A stretch of DNA of 39,903 nucleotides from assembly GCA_004369045.1 (NCBI GenBank), contig ML213508.1, forward strand, positions 69,227-109,129, in the 5' to 3' direction. Source of the DNA: Heliocybe sulcata (taxonomy: Eukaryota; Basidiomycota; Agaricomycetes; Gloeophyllales; Gloeophyllaceae). The notes beneath the pieces are model-generated. The model did no database searches. It had not been told where the DNA came from and saw nothing but the letters and a program-made list of their open reading frames with translations. The position numbers and the translations under genes are program-made. This document shows positions 10,462-22,191 of the stretch, piece after piece (the first letter of the stretch is position 1; every line of letters starts with the position of its first letter).

Positions 10462-12427
10462 TTAAAACAAAAACCTTCCTATTTTCTCACGCATGGTTTG
10501 AGGGCACTGCTCTGGTTCCTCGGTCTCCTCCTCGGAAGGTATACCCTTTGAAGGGAACAGATAAGCGTAACGAATCAGGAATTCGAGGGCGAACAGACCG
10601 TCGTAAAGTCCATTTGATGAGGACGCCACATCCGCGTGCGTTTACAGAGTTTCCAGGTCAGCCACAGACAGAAGAATAGCGGGACATTGATATCTGCGGC
10701 AGACAAGTTCGTGAGTGTCGGAGAATCAAAGAGAGGTGCGTACACGCGGTTAAAAAGTCGCTAGGGTTGAAGTGCCAGAACACCTCGAAACCATTGATGA
10801 GAATAAACAGCGACGTCCAGAACACACCCCAGAAGCTCAGCCAAGGCTGTAGTGAGCTGAAGTAAACTAATTGCTGTCGGTCTCGACGCTGTGCCTTCAG
10901 TCCGCGGTAGAAGAAGGTATAGGTAAGGTTGATACTCCACCAGCCAAAGAAGCCACCGACTGTGGAGAGGTTGACAAACCACACAAACACTTGTGCGGAG
11001 CCATTAGACACGTTCATGAAACTGAGAAAAGTAAAGGCTGAACAGGTCAAGACTGCGACTATGGGCAGGCCTTCCTTCGTGCATCTCGCCAAGAATCGAG
11101 GCGCCTGCCCGCGCAAAGCTAAACCATACAAGATACGGCTGGAGCTGTAGATATCCGAATTCGCGGCTGACAGAGCGGACGTGAAGACTGCGGCGTTCAC
11201 GATCGATGGCAATGTCCGGATACCCGCACGTCGAATGGCTATCACATAGAGCGACTGAGCGGCATTATTCGTGTCGGCCAATAATGCTGGGTCGTTGTAC
11301 GGAACTATCATCCCGGTTACGAGGATACCGAGGATGTAAAACACAAGAATGCGGTAGAACACCCGTCGAATAGCTTTAGCGATATTGCGGCGTGGATTGC
11401 GAGTCTCAGATGCAGCGCTGTTATGGATTCAGACCAAGAAGATATCGCAATGTCAAACCGCTTACTCACATCGCAACCAGCTCCATGCCTTGGAATGAGA
11501 AGGCAGCCTGTACGATGACGGAAAGGAAACCCAGGAATTTGTCTGCGCTCGGACTACGAACAAGACCCGCAGGCGCGAAGGCGCCCGGTTGCTGCCAGTA
11601 GCGGAAACCAATGCGATCCTGACTTGGACCGCCGCCGAGATCTATGATGAGACCGACTAAAATGAGTCCACATATGAGGCAAACTAAGAAACGAAGTCAT
11701 AATCAAGATCGCCTTCATGTGCCTATAGACATACTCTTGATCATCGCGAAAAGGAATTCCGTTTCGGCAAACCAACGCACGCCGAACACATTTGCAGAGC
11801 ATACGGCGATGCAGACTGCAAGAGTGTAAATCCATTGATGAGACACCTGTCGCAAATCGTCGAGATAAGCAAACATAAATAGGGGGTGGGACCGCGCATA
11901 CGCGCTCGCGAGCCGAAGCACCAAGTATAGACTGAGATAGGACTTACGTTAGGGTCCCAGAATGTGACTATGATAGTAGCAGCAGATATCTCCACAGGAA
12001 CGGACACCAACTGGGTGTAGAAGTAATTCCAGCCGATCGCGAAACCAAACGCAGGGTCGACCCATCTCGCAGCGAAGTGGGGAAATGTACCCGAGATGGG
12101 GGCGAGACTGGTCATCTCGCCCACAGCACATAGCGAGGAGTACGCGACGGTGCCGACGAGAGCATATCCTATGAGCGCACCGGCTGGTCCCGCTTGACGG
12201 AGAGCATGACCGGAACCAAGAAACAGGCCTGTCCCTATTGTACCGGCGATGGCGATCATCTGAACATGGCGCTGATCCAGTCTGCGTTGAACATGATCAA
12301 GACGAGGAGTGTCAGAATGATGATCTTGGAGCACTTCGACGAGGTGTGCGTCAGCAGCCGCCTTATCTCGGAGCCGTTGCGGGAACACGCTATCCTCTTG
12401 CTTTTCGATGTCGATGTTCCTCTCCAT
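10462..12427 (-). CDS. Amino-acid permease (APC superfamily, fungal YAT type)
   Basis: Six exons in minus order: 12427-11948, 11846-11735, 11683-11470, 11417-10744, 10693-10599 and 10545-10462. They give 553 codons with consistent phases. The start at MERNIDIEKQED begins a hydrophilic N-terminus. The family signature follows: HVQMIAIAGTIGTGLFLGSG (TM1), GEMTSLAPISGTF (TM3 region), WFAETEFLFAMIK, QAAFSFQGMELVAIAASETR and NPRRNIAKAIRRVFYRI. Later come the TM8-10 block with SSSRILYGLALRGQAPRF and the helix VNLSTVGGFFGWWSINLTY. The C-terminal tail contains MDFTTGIPSEEE. These match plasma-membrane proton/amino-acid symporters related to yeast Gap1/Agp/Dip5. About 12 membrane segments and normal length suggest a complete gene. 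Substrate cannot be read from sequence. The open frame extends upstream of the chosen ATG but is not permease-like there. Confidence 0.93.
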
Positions 12428-12710
12428 GCTGAAGTGGACCAGGAGTATACGGAGAAGACAGAACAAAATCAATCGAGGCGGTCGGAGGACAGAGAGAATG
12501 CCTCCACACGATACTTGGATGGACGTGAACGTTAAAGTTAGGGCATTTGCCGTGCCGAATGGAGGAAGCACATGTACTGTAACTCTTAGTCAACGGCTTT
12601 CGAAGCATAAGTGACACATTACCGGGCCGGACAATCTGTCAACGTACTATAGCCAACCTAGAGGTTACATGAATCTACGTCCGCGATAAAAGAGATGTAT
12701 CTGAGACGGC

Positions 12711-15149
12711 CTAGGGTGTAGGGCGGGGGTCAGGGTAGAGCTGCCAGACAACATGCCGTCAGGAAATAGAATCGAGCATCCAGAGCCAGAACACCAACTC
12801 GCCTTTCCCGGGTTGAACAAATTGAGAGGGTCGATAGCCCGCTTGATCGTCTTCATCAGCTCAACCGTTCCCTCCCCCAGCTCCTCGTTAAGGTACTCCT
12901 TCTTTCCCATCCCAACACCATGCTCCCCGGTACCTAGGGATAAGACGTCAGACTGGACGGGAATCATCAGATCAGAGGGCGTACAGGTGCCGTCAAGCGC
13001 GATTGCGCGCTCAACCATTCGATGCACTACATCTCGGACGACGTCCAGCTCCTTGTCATCGCGGAAGAGAAGAAGTGCGTGGAAGTTGCCTGCACATATC
13101 GTCTCCTGTCAAACACCCGTAGTAGACAAAGCAGAGTAAAGACCCACCATCTCCGACATGTCCTACAATGTGAGACACAAGCCCGGAGTCCTTGATGTCC
13201 TTCTTCGTCTCATACACCAAGTCCGGCAATTTCGAGATCGGCACACTATTAAAGGTGATGAGCAATGCGTGACAGTGTTGACCTCAAATCGCAAGAGCGT
13301 ACCAGACATCAGTAGCCCACCCTCGCGCACCAGGGAGCAGTTGCAGTCCCGCATAATGCGCATTCTTCCTGTCCGTCCAGATGTCCAGCGCCTCCTCGTC
13401 GCTCCGTGCGAGCTTCCACCCCGTTCCGCCGTACGCTTTCTTCTCGACAATCGACCTCACAATTTTTGCAGTTTCTGCCAGTGATGCCGTCGTCGGGCCT
13501 TGAAGCTTGAAGAACAGGGAGTCCAGTTCGGAGTAGCGCGGCGGGTTGGAGCGGTGTATCATGTTTGTAGCCCGCATGAATTCGTTGTCGACAAGCTCGA
13601 CGCATTCTACAGCGTGCGACGCTAAGAATACATCGCATCGTGTAAAGGCATCGTGGACTTACGGATGCCAACCCCACTGTTAAGGATCTCCCGAACTGCA
13701 GCAGTTGCTTTACGCACGTCAGGGAAGTGCACCACAGCGACATTAGTAGGTAGAAGCGGTGCTAAGCGAATGGTGACTGCAGGAATGAATAGAGCCTCAA
13801 CGCCTAGCGCTGTGAAGTGTATGGCGTGCAACTAAACGAACCTTCCGTGACGATACCAAGGGTACCTTCAGCGCCTATGAAAAGCTTCGTAGTGTCGAAG
13901 CCTGCTGAGGATTTGCGTGCACGTCTACGTGTCTTGATGACTTCTCCGGACGGAAGCACCACCGTCTACAATCTGAATGAGCGTGTAAACACATCCGTAG
14001 CAAAGCCGGCCACTTACTGCATTCAGGAACCATTCTGCCTTCGCAGTACCATAGCGGACCGCGTTTGCTGAGGTGGAGGTTATTCGCATTTGTAGTGCTC
14101 GGAAGCAGGAAAATTACTTACTGCCAGAGCATCCATTGGATAACATTCCACCGATTGTCGCGCCAGGCGCTGGGTCGAGCTGCAGATGCAAATCAAATAG
14201 CCGGAGAAAAAGAGCGATCACTAGTACAAACAGGGAAGAACAGCTTCAATCCTATTCTCGAAGCCGGGTCAGCATTATCGCGTGCCTGGTGCGCGTACGA
14301 ACAGTACCTTTCTCTTTCAACATATCATTGATATCAACCCAACCCGCTCCAGGCTGACAGACGAGGTCTGAATCTTCCTCTACAGATAAAGGGAGGTGGG
14401 TCAGTATGCACATGGACATATTATTGAAGCACAGAGGTCACCATGTAACTCGAGGATCCGGTCCATCCCACCCATGTCAAGGCAGATGCCACCTACTGGG
14501 CTCTGCACATCTTCATATGAGTACCGAGCATGTCACGGTCATCTAAGTACTGAAGGCAGAAGGAACACCACGAACCGAGCGAAACTGGCCTTCCAGACTT
14601 GTGCCACCAGAGTAGGGTGTAATAGGCATTCGGTACTTGTTGGCAATATGGACGATCTTCACCACATCCTCGGTAGTCTGAGGCGTCACTACGACTGTAG
14701 GTGCGTGCGCTAGCAGAAATGTCAGTTTCGTAGACGCCACCAAGGCTCCTATCTCGGTGCCACATACCTGGGTGGTAATCATTCTCTGAATAACCATGAA
14801 CATGCAACACCTCCGGATCCGTCTCTACTGTGATGTCCGAATTTCCGGCAAAGACAACCTGAAGCTCTTTGATAGCCTTCTGAAAGTCCTCCGGGGATCC
14901 CCATTTCGGGTTGCGTAACGAGTCGCTGGATGCGTCCGTTTTCTTCAGTGTTTGCTTTGACGTCGCTAAGCTGTAGCCTGCAAAGCCACTAGCTGCAGAG
15001 GCAAAGAAAAGTACTGCCGCTGCACCAACAGGAGATAGACCAGAGGTCGTCGCAGTTCCAGAGTTGTGCCGAAGTCGTATGGAAGGTTCACGGCGACTTG
15101 GTGCCGCAAACTTGGTTTTGGAGAGTATTCTTCGACGACTTGCGAACAT
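12711..15149 (-). CDS. DLD1: D-lactate dehydrogenase (cytochrome), mitochondrial
   Basis: Fourteen exons in minus order: 15149-14768, 14709-14576, 14502-14442, 14379-14308, 14251-14232, 14179-14122, 14067-14018, 13965-13842, 13776-13663, 13621-13303, 13245-13148, 13089-12985, 12933-12803 and 12740-12711 (565 aa). The N-terminus is Arg/Lys-rich with no acidic residues ([20 protein letters not shown]), then one hydrophobic segment at about residues 40-58, as expected for an inner-membrane or intermembrane-space precursor. The FAD-binding (PCMH) domain has [15 protein letters not shown] and [13 protein letters not shown]. The FAD-oxidase C-terminal half has [14 protein letters not shown] and [15 protein letters not shown]. 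The enzyme oxidises D-lactate to pyruvate and passes electrons to cytochrome c. The last intron (12741-12802) has a GC donor; reading it gives the conserved FNPGKLYPD end. Exon 5 is only 20 nt. Confidence 0.93.
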
Positions 15150-15498
15150 AGTATGTGCCTCTCTGCAGTCTAGAGAGTAAAAGCAAGGGCAAAGACATGA
15201 AGGACCGCATCTTGCACGGCGTAGGGATAACGGCAGTGGTCATGAGACGTCGAAGCATTGGCCGGGTGACGGCCCGGTGTGCCACAACTTCGGAGTCATG
15301 GCCACTACCGAATCCTATACGGTATAAGGGTCTTAGGATAAGTTCAACTGCAACGAGAGAGACTAAAATCTCCATGGATAATCAAAGACAAGTGTCTCCT
15401 CTTCCCCGAGACCACCGCGTTCGCCCACGGCGAGCAAGCAAGGTAGAAAATACCGTGATTCGGACGTGATACCCGCCTTACATACAACACGCGTTTCT
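15150..15498. other. Short intergenic region upstream of DLD1
   Basis: About 350 bp between the D-lactate dehydrogenase start and the stop of the dihydroxyacetone kinase gene, both on the minus strand. It must contain the DLD1 promoter. A small inverted repeat CCGGG-TGACGG-CCCGG lies near 15263-15278; I see no clear TATA box. Confidence 0.4.
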
Positions 15499-17612
15499 CT
15501 ATTCCGTATAACCAAGCCATAACCCCTCTGCAATAGCAGCAACCCCCCACGCACCGGGGTCCGGCGGTAACCCCTCATTGCCCTTCCCCTCCTCCGCCCC
15601 ACCTACATATACCGCTCTTCCCAATCTCGCCTTCATACCCTCTGTACTCTTTGCGCCCTCCTTCGCGGAGTGTACGGCCGTCTCAAGACTCCTGGAAGAG
15701 GAGAGGGTGGTGCAGAAGGGGTACAGTGCGTCAATGACGGTTCGGTCGCCTGGGCGAGCGGGTGTGTAGGAGGAGAGGGATTGAAGAGCGGAGGCGGGCG
15801 CGGCTTCCCAGGATGAGTTTATGAGGGCCGTAGAGAGGGAGGTGAAGTATAATGCGAAGACTGGTGATAATGAAGATCGTTACGTGAAAAAGATTGGAGT
15901 GCCAAAGGAAGAGACGTACGTGCGCCGATGGTGCCACCCATGTTGTCCTCGAATATCTCACCGAGTTTGCGAGCTAGCTGTGACGGATCTAGACTGGGAA
16001 CATCGAGGGTATCATCTTGCATGGCTTTAAGAACAGCTAAAGGTTCGCATGTAAGCTCAAGGCCTTAAGGTAAAAATCCATGGAAATACCATACCTCTCG
16101 CACCAGCAGCGAACGTCTCCCCACAGTCGCCGTCGCCCACCACCGTATCAAACCTCGTCATATCAGCTTCTGCCTGCAACACATTCTCACATGCTCTCTC
16201 AATCGCTCTCCTCACCCTGTTCGGGGACACGTCCACCCTTCGGTACCACTCCGCCCCTCCGTCCTGCTCTGCTGCGCCGTCAATCGCACCTGAGGAGAGA
16301 AGGTGGCCTAGCGAGTCGACAAGCAGGTCAGATTCGCGCTCCTCGACTATCCGATCGCGTTTAACATTTGTCCAGCCTTGGGTCACGCCCGCCCAGGCTG
16401 TAGCTGTAGTAGGGTCGTCAAGGAGTTGCAGGATGTCGACGTCCGACGAAGGTGTTGGTTCTGAGGATGAGAGGGAGAGATCACGAGAGACGCCTGAGAG
16501 ATTCAAAAGGGAAATGGAAAACCCAGGGGCGTTGAGAGAGGTCATGTAGGAAGAACAGTAGACGCGCAGGGGATGGATATTCTTTGACTCTGCGAGGATG
16601 TCAAATCACAGTTCGTCGCCGTATGTGTTAAAGGTTCGCACCAAGTTGAACAAGTGTCTCGTCGAGGACGGCGGACATCTCGAGCTGTGAGATACCTCCC
16701 AGATTGTTGACGTAGAGGATTGTCTCGTCACCATCGCCAACAAAAGGGCCATCCTCGCGAGAAGTGTAGATGGCTAGCAGCATCTCACGTACCAGAGACT
16801 CTGCACCCTCCATCTTGAATTTCCTGGCACCCGGCTCATTGTGCAAGCCCATGCCAATCTCACACTCGTCCGCTCCTAGCGCCGCATCTTCTGCTCCCTT
16901 CAGCACACGACCAGGGACATGGCAGTGGTCCAGCCCAACGCCGATGCTTCCGAGTCGACCAACAACCGCGTCCCCGACTCGCTTAACGAGACCGACCGAA
17001 GCACCGCGTTCAGCCAAAGCGCCAAGGATCTTACAGACGAATATGTTCCCTCCAAGACCCCTCGCGCCGATTAAAGACGGATTCGGCGACTTTAGCAGCG
17101 AGACATCGTCGCTCACCACTACGGACCTGATATCGAGATTCGGTATCAGCGCCCGCGCCTTCTCAATCGCCAGACCGAAGTTCAGCCTGTCGCCAGTATA
17201 GTTGTTGATGATCACCAACGCTTCGCGTTTCTCTCGCTCGTCGCCTCGCCCGTCTCCGCCGAATAGGCCTAGGATGATCGCGGTGGTAATCTGCTTCGCA
17301 GAGGGACTGGCGAAGATGTCGCCAGAGACGGATGCGCTGAGCATACCCCGCCCGGTGTAGCCGGCGTGAGCAGGCTCGTGACCAGCGCCTCCACCCGATA
17401 TGAGAGTGACATTGTGAGATCCGTCTGGGGATGGCTCTGACGTGCGGTAGATGGTCTTTGAGGATGCATGGCTGGCGCGATGGACGGTTAGCGGCAAGGA
17501 TCGGAGAAGATATGGCTACCTACACGCGAATAGATGGGTTTAAAGCGACTGCGCCGCGCAGGGACTTGACAACCAGACCCTGAGGCGAATCAAAGACGTG
17601 CTTGGTGGACAT
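15499..17612 (-). CDS. Dihydroxyacetone kinase (single-chain, ATP-dependent)
   Basis: Five exons in minus order: 17612-17524, 17471-16642, 16589-16095, 16036-15920 and 15860-15499 (630 aa, near the fungal DAK norm). It phosphorylates dihydroxyacetone with ATP in cytosolic glycerol/DHA metabolism. The DhaK domain (residues about 1-340) has ISGGGAGHEPAHAGY, INNYTGDRLNF and GMGLHNEPG, whose His is the substrate hemiaminal residue in the family. Here Asn replaces the usual Gly (HNEPG, not HGEPG). The DhaL domain (about 400-630) has VVGDGDCGETFAAGA, the Asp cluster that binds Mg-ATP, and EDNMGGTIGAL. The start MSTKHVFDSPQGLVVKSL fits the family N-terminus. Intron phases all match. It lies upstream of DLD1 on the same strand. 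Confidence 0.93.
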
Positions 17613-18388
17613 CCGTTGGAAGCACTGTCGAAAGTGAAGATGGCGTTGGTTATCGAGCCGGAAACTCTCCCGCAACCAAAGTGAAGTTCCGGAGGCCCGC
17701 CATGGATCAGCTGAACGGGTGCTTGGGAGAAGAAGACGAGAATATATCCGTTCCGTCAAGCGGTCATAGGGTCGAGATCACCTGACTTGACGTAACCTAC
17801 ATTCATGCCTCTCGCGCAGCAGAGCTGAATAGAGACGCGTGCGAGGTAGAGATGACAAGCCAGACATCCGATTACTTATCCATCAAGCGCGAGAGAGATC
17901 ACTCACGAGGCCTCAGAATACAGGCGCCATGCTGGAAGCTCTGAAGGAGGCGACTAATGCATGAGCCACTGCTAGCACAACGCACTAAACATCGCATACC
18001 TTCTTGAAGTGCACAAACTGAGAGTCCTTGGATTAGTGCTGGTAGGTCGCTGTGGCCAGTACTGGCAGCGGAGTCTGGCTTCCAGCGATTTCGAACAATC
18101 AAGACTGAAGTAAGATTCAGTTTACTCAGAATGTGGGAGTCCTAGCATTTTCAGCCGGTGCAGACTGTGCATACCTCGGACTGACGGGCGCTTCAGATTG
18201 GCAGTGTGGACCTGATGCGATACCAGGACCCTTGAACGTTCCCGATAAAATGTCGATGGTTGTCACGTTGTGACTGTACGCGAGGGAACACGTGATCTCC
18301 ATCAACTTTACGACGGCCATAAGCTCGGGGAAGGTCTGTAAGAAAGGCACGTCTCACTCGGGTCAAGAGGAAGAAGTCAGGTTTGCTT
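17613..18388. other. Dihydroxyacetone kinase upstream region, no gene recognised
   Basis: About 775 bp between the kinase start and the TIR-bearing element. Minus-strand frames of 60-80 codons (17899-18102, 18126-18441) have no recognisable domain. The proximal part must act as the promoter of the kinase gene. Confidence 0.4.
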
Positions 18389-19046
18389 TGTCGGAAAAGT
18401 ACGAAAAGCCTGACCAGGCATAATGAAGCCTGACGGCCCAATCAGGCCTGATCAGGTTATGTTTCGAGGGTGGCCAGGTACTGATCAGGCCGAGTCAGGC
18501 ATGATCATTCATGGGTCCTATATATACATCTCAGCTTTTGTTTTGGACCTACTATTGTGTCTTAAATTATAGCCAACAGCCTGGATACAAACATATTGAC
18601 ACCTGCGAGACAATTTAAGCTTTTCTTCGGCTGCCCAAAGACCGCCTAGATCTGCTAGTGAAACGGCCCAGTGATGGTGGCATATATAACTTACTCACAC
18701 AACAGATGCGTAGTTCTACCATAGTCTAATGGCAATGCGAGGTGGCGAACGCGCAGAAGCCCGGCGTTCGATTCCGGCTTGTGCCGCAGTAACATTAGTA
18801 TTAGACGAGTCTGTGATCCATATTATGAAGTGGTATAAAGAGTAAGCAACAGTATGTATGCAGGAGTAAGTAACAAGGATGTCCGAGTATAGTAGAGTAA
18901 TACTTCTTTCATAGTCTTTGGTCCCTACCCTGATCAGGGGATATAATGCATTTTTGAATCTGATCAGGGTGTCTCCGACCTGACGGCCTGACCAGGCCTG
19001 ATCACGGCGAGTCATGCCAGGTAAGGTATTTATGATTTTTCCGACA
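18389..19046. mobile_element. Non-autonomous TIR element (MITE-like), 658 bp
   Basis: The segment begins TGTCGGAAAA (18389-18398) and ends with its exact complement TTTTCCGACA (19037-19046). Both subterminal zones are packed with CCTGATCAGG-like palindromes, for example GGCCTGATCAGG near 18450 and CCCTGATCAGGGG and GGCCTGATCACGG on the right. Dense subterminal palindromes inside short terminal repeats resemble hAT-type non-autonomous elements, where transposase binds. No transposase frame lies inside. I could not find a clean target-site duplication, so the outermost bases are uncertain. A tRNA-like A/B-box sequence sits in the middle. Confidence 0.55.
18711..18787 (+). ncRNA. tRNA-like sequence with A- and B-box motifs (degenerate)
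   Basis: An A-box-like TAGTCTAATGGCAATGC is followed about 25 bases later by a B-box-like GGCGTTCGATTCCGG. The spacing suits an RNA polymerase III internal promoter. A T-arm forms only with a bulge, and I cannot close a seven-pair acceptor stem or a normal anticodon arm, so this is more likely a tRNA-derived relic (SINE head or captured pseudo-tRNA) than a working tRNA gene. Confidence 0.35.
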
Positions 19047-19237
19047 TTCGCAGGATATCAGTGTCGAAAAGTTTGAAATAAATGATATCGTTTTTCTACA
19101 TAACACCCCGAGGGTAGTATAAGTAGGTTGTATTGTGCATAAATCAATGCACTCCCTAGTAGCAGCTTGAATAACAACAATGCACAAAATCAACATGCTC
19201 CATCGACGAAAACAGAGTTACTCAGGAAAGGGATGAG

Positions 19238-21985
19238 CTAACCACGCCGCTGGCGAGAGCGTTTACTACTGGAAGATTCTCCCGTCTTCACCTCGTCATT
19301 CTGTCCATCCCCCGCCGCGTCTCTAGCCTTCCGCTTTACCGCCGCCTGGCGCGCCGTATGTGCGCTATCCGCCTTATTCATGAGACGTCCGACGGCGGGG
19401 AGACACTTTCTATCACGCCCTATCTCCTCCTTGCCGGGTGCTTCCGATGACGCTATCGGCAACGCCTTGTCGTTCTCCCTCCAGCCGGGCTTCTCCAGCT
19501 CCTCGTCGAGAGAATTGATCGCAGACCGATGCGTAATGTACTGAACTGCACTCTTAGATTGGAAGCTCTCCCATACGAGTCCGCCAAAAGAGTGCAGGCA
19601 CGCAGACAGGCGCGGGTTATTAAGCACCGTGAGTGTGCTTCGTCTGCGGAGGAGGAAGATCACTTTTCCGGCTGCGTCTTGAGACCCGAAAATTGATTCG
19701 CAGTCACGAATCGCGCGATTAGTGATGGTATGGCAGAGAGTAGTGTATAGGAGGGACCAGTAGAAGGACTCCAGGTCGTGGTGAGACTTATGTTCCCCCT
19801 GATAATCTTCGTCTAGACGCTCAATAGCCATGAAGTATATGGTGCCCTAGTTGCTGATAAGATCATATATTTGAGCAGACTCAAAAGTGCACATACCGTT
19901 ATTTCTCGAAGGGTCGACGCAGGACGCCTGTCCTGGAAAAATGCGGCATATTCAAGATCAATTATAAACCCTTTTGCACCGCCTTCAGCTTTGGGGTCCA
20001 CACTGATCATAATGTTGTTCACACTAATGTCACGGTGCAGGATCTGTAACTTTTCAAAGAGGTGCTGATGGCCTATATCACGGCGACAGTTTGTGAGCAG
20101 ACAGGGAGAGCATCGTCATCCTCCAGCTCACCTTTCATGGCATCCCTAGTCGCTTCAACCAGCTCACACGTAGACCGAAATTGAGAAAGAGGAATGCCGA
20201 TGGACTGTAAGACGATACACTGGTGAATGCGAGGAGAATACTGGTCCTGATCGTAAAAGTTGTTCAATCGCTGTGCCCAAGTGCGGTGGACGGAGTTTTG
20301 CTCTCCTTGGTCCAGGTCCACTCCACGGCGAGCACGCGCAACGCCGAAGACCGGCCCGGCTTCGTGCACCTTAGCGTAGATGGCACTTTCAGGGAAACGA
20401 TCTTCATCACGCCAGGAATCCTTGATGACAACAAGGTCCGTCATCTCAACCCTCTGTCGTCCAGAGTCGGGCGAGGAGACGCGGACAGCCAGCCAAGTCC
20501 GTGTGCCACGGCCAAAAAGCGATCGGGATGTGAACAGCGCAGGGCCGACACTTATATAGCGCTCGCTGGTCTCGCCTTCAGATGCCTCAGTCGTGGCATT
20601 GTCCGGTGCCATTGGCGATTCGCCTCCCGAGAAACTGTCGCCACCGACGGTAACCAAAGGGTCGTCTTGCGGGTGGTGTCCGCGTGCATCCGTCTGACTT
20701 GATGCAAATATAATTGCTGCTTCGGCAGAATCCAACTGCTCCAGTGCTTTGTCATCAGCCGTCCATACAGCCGCAGAGCCGGCGGAATCGCCCGCGGATG
20801 CAAGTAAAATATCATTGATCTCGGAAGCATCGACATGACCCGCGGGAACGACGATTACAGCGCTCTCGTAAGCCAGCTCGTCGGGGAGTAGGCGCGTTTT
20901 CTTTTGAAGGACACCGGTATCACGAGCCAAGTCGTAAGACAGTCCCAGCACAGCCTTTTCGGCGACGTTCGATATCCGTGGAACTACAGTTGTGTCCGTT
21001 CCAATGCTCCCGTGAGAGAACGCGGAGGACGCATAGAGGAACTGGAGAAGGGGTTCAGACTGCTCCTTATACTTGAAAGCCGATGTAAATATAACTGAAG
21101 AGCGATCCCAGCGCCAGAATCGGAGGATATTACCGTATACCCCAAAGCCAAGGAGGTAACAGCGAGGCAGAGTCTGGAATGCGATGGTCCCGTAGTCCTG
21201 GAGTTTATCCCAAGTCTTCATGTCTTTCAACGTCAGGTCCAGCCCATCTTCATCTTGCCTAAACGGGTCTTGGTTGTCGTAGGGCTTGACTTCCACAATG
21301 GCGAGGGCGCGCGTCCAATGATCCGCTTTGGACTCCTCAACCTGCAACACAAGATCGGGAGCAATCTTGTTCCCAGGAGCGGCTCCCGCGAGCTTTTGCT
21401 GGCTCGTGTTCTGGACGCGGAACGCGGTCAGGTGACCATCCTTAGCCAGGACGTCATAAGCATATTGAAGAGCTTCCATCTGCACAAACCATACATCAAT
21501 ACAGCATTTTGTCAGCGCAGAGTTGTATGGGAGTGACGTACGAGAGGCGGATACATCCGTTTCTCCCTCCTATACTTGGGCCCCGTCTTCACCTCTTCTA
21601 AAAGCTTCTGGAACTTTTCTTTCTTCTTGGCGTCAAAGATCGACTGGAGACCGTGGAGGTCTATATCAGGGAAGCAGAGCTCAAGAAAATCCTCCATATC
21701 GAGCGCTCCTGCTGCATTTGGAACAGCCTCCCTCCCGGCAGTTCTCCTGAGATGCGACGAGCCCTGCATAGACGTCTGATACTGCGATAATGAGGAAAGA
21801 GCGCGTTTTTCAGGTTGATGCGGCGTCATATTAGCGGGTTTGAAGCCACCATTCCGGTTGGGCGTCGTCCGAAATTTGGCGACATCGGACGCGCCGGCGG
21901 GAGGCGTATTCGCAGCAACAGGTGGATCGAGCCGGGATGCCGCCGCCGATGCAGTCGTGTCAGTCATCGATGAAAGGAGAGCCAT
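19238..21985 (-). CDS. FunK1-type fungal protein kinase
   Basis: Four exons in minus order: 21985-21542, 21479-20132, 20072-19897 and 19846-19238 (858 aa, consistent phases). The N-terminal third is Ala/Ser/Pro-rich, then an ESKADHWTRALAIVEVKPYD region typical of FunK1 proteins. The kinase core has a putative beta-3 Lys in LVVIKDSW (about residue 501) and the catalytic loop LQILHRDISVNNIMIS (Asp about 612, Asn about 617). It also has a DFG equivalent, FIIDLEYA, and the family signature IYFMAIERL then HHDLESFYWSLLY. The C-terminus is Lys/Arg/Ser-rich (KRSRQRRG), possibly a nuclear signal. FunK1 kinases are expanded in mushroom fungi; substrates are not established. The start is ambiguous: an open frame at 21964-22191 in another frame has matching composition and lies just downstream of a TATA-like box. 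Confidence 0.9.
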
Positions 21986-22191
21986 CGTGGTGGAGTGTGA
22001 GCGGACGGTGGTTCATCCATCGACGACAGCGCAGATGCAGTTGTGACGGGGGCCGCAGATGGGCCAGGGGTTGTAAAATCGCGTGTCGATACGACACCAA
22101 TGACATCGTCAGAGGAGTCCGAGGAGTCAATTTCAGGTTCGGATAATTCGGAGAGAGCGGTTATGGAAGGGGATGGAGCGCGACAAGTCAT
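21964..22191 (-). other. Possible out-of-frame N-terminal part of the FunK1 gene
   Basis: An ATG at 22191 opens 75 codons beginning MTCRAPSPSITALSELSEPE, rich in Ser, Asp, Pro and Ala, and stops just past the 21985 ATG in a different frame. It lies about 67 bp downstream of a TATA-like box (minus-strand CTCTATAAG, 22266-22258). There is no AG between the frames that could serve as a 3' splice site. It could be an upstream ORF, or the true N-terminus separated by a frameshift or a sequence error. Confidence 0.4.

Noticed and set aside
12428-12571. In-frame extension of the permease upstream of the chosen ATG
   Set aside because: The extension is hydrophobic and unlike the hydrophilic N-terminus expected; MERNIDIEKQED is a better start.
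13776-13842. 32-nt intron option in DLD1 (acceptor CACAG near 13810)
   Set aside because: It is shorter than its neighbours and leaves a non-conserved insertion; the 65-nt option ending TGCAG gives the family sequence [14 protein letters not shown].
18711-18787. Functional tRNA gene
   Set aside because: A- and B-box-like motifs are present, but acceptor and anticodon stems do not close, so it is listed only as a tRNA-like relic.
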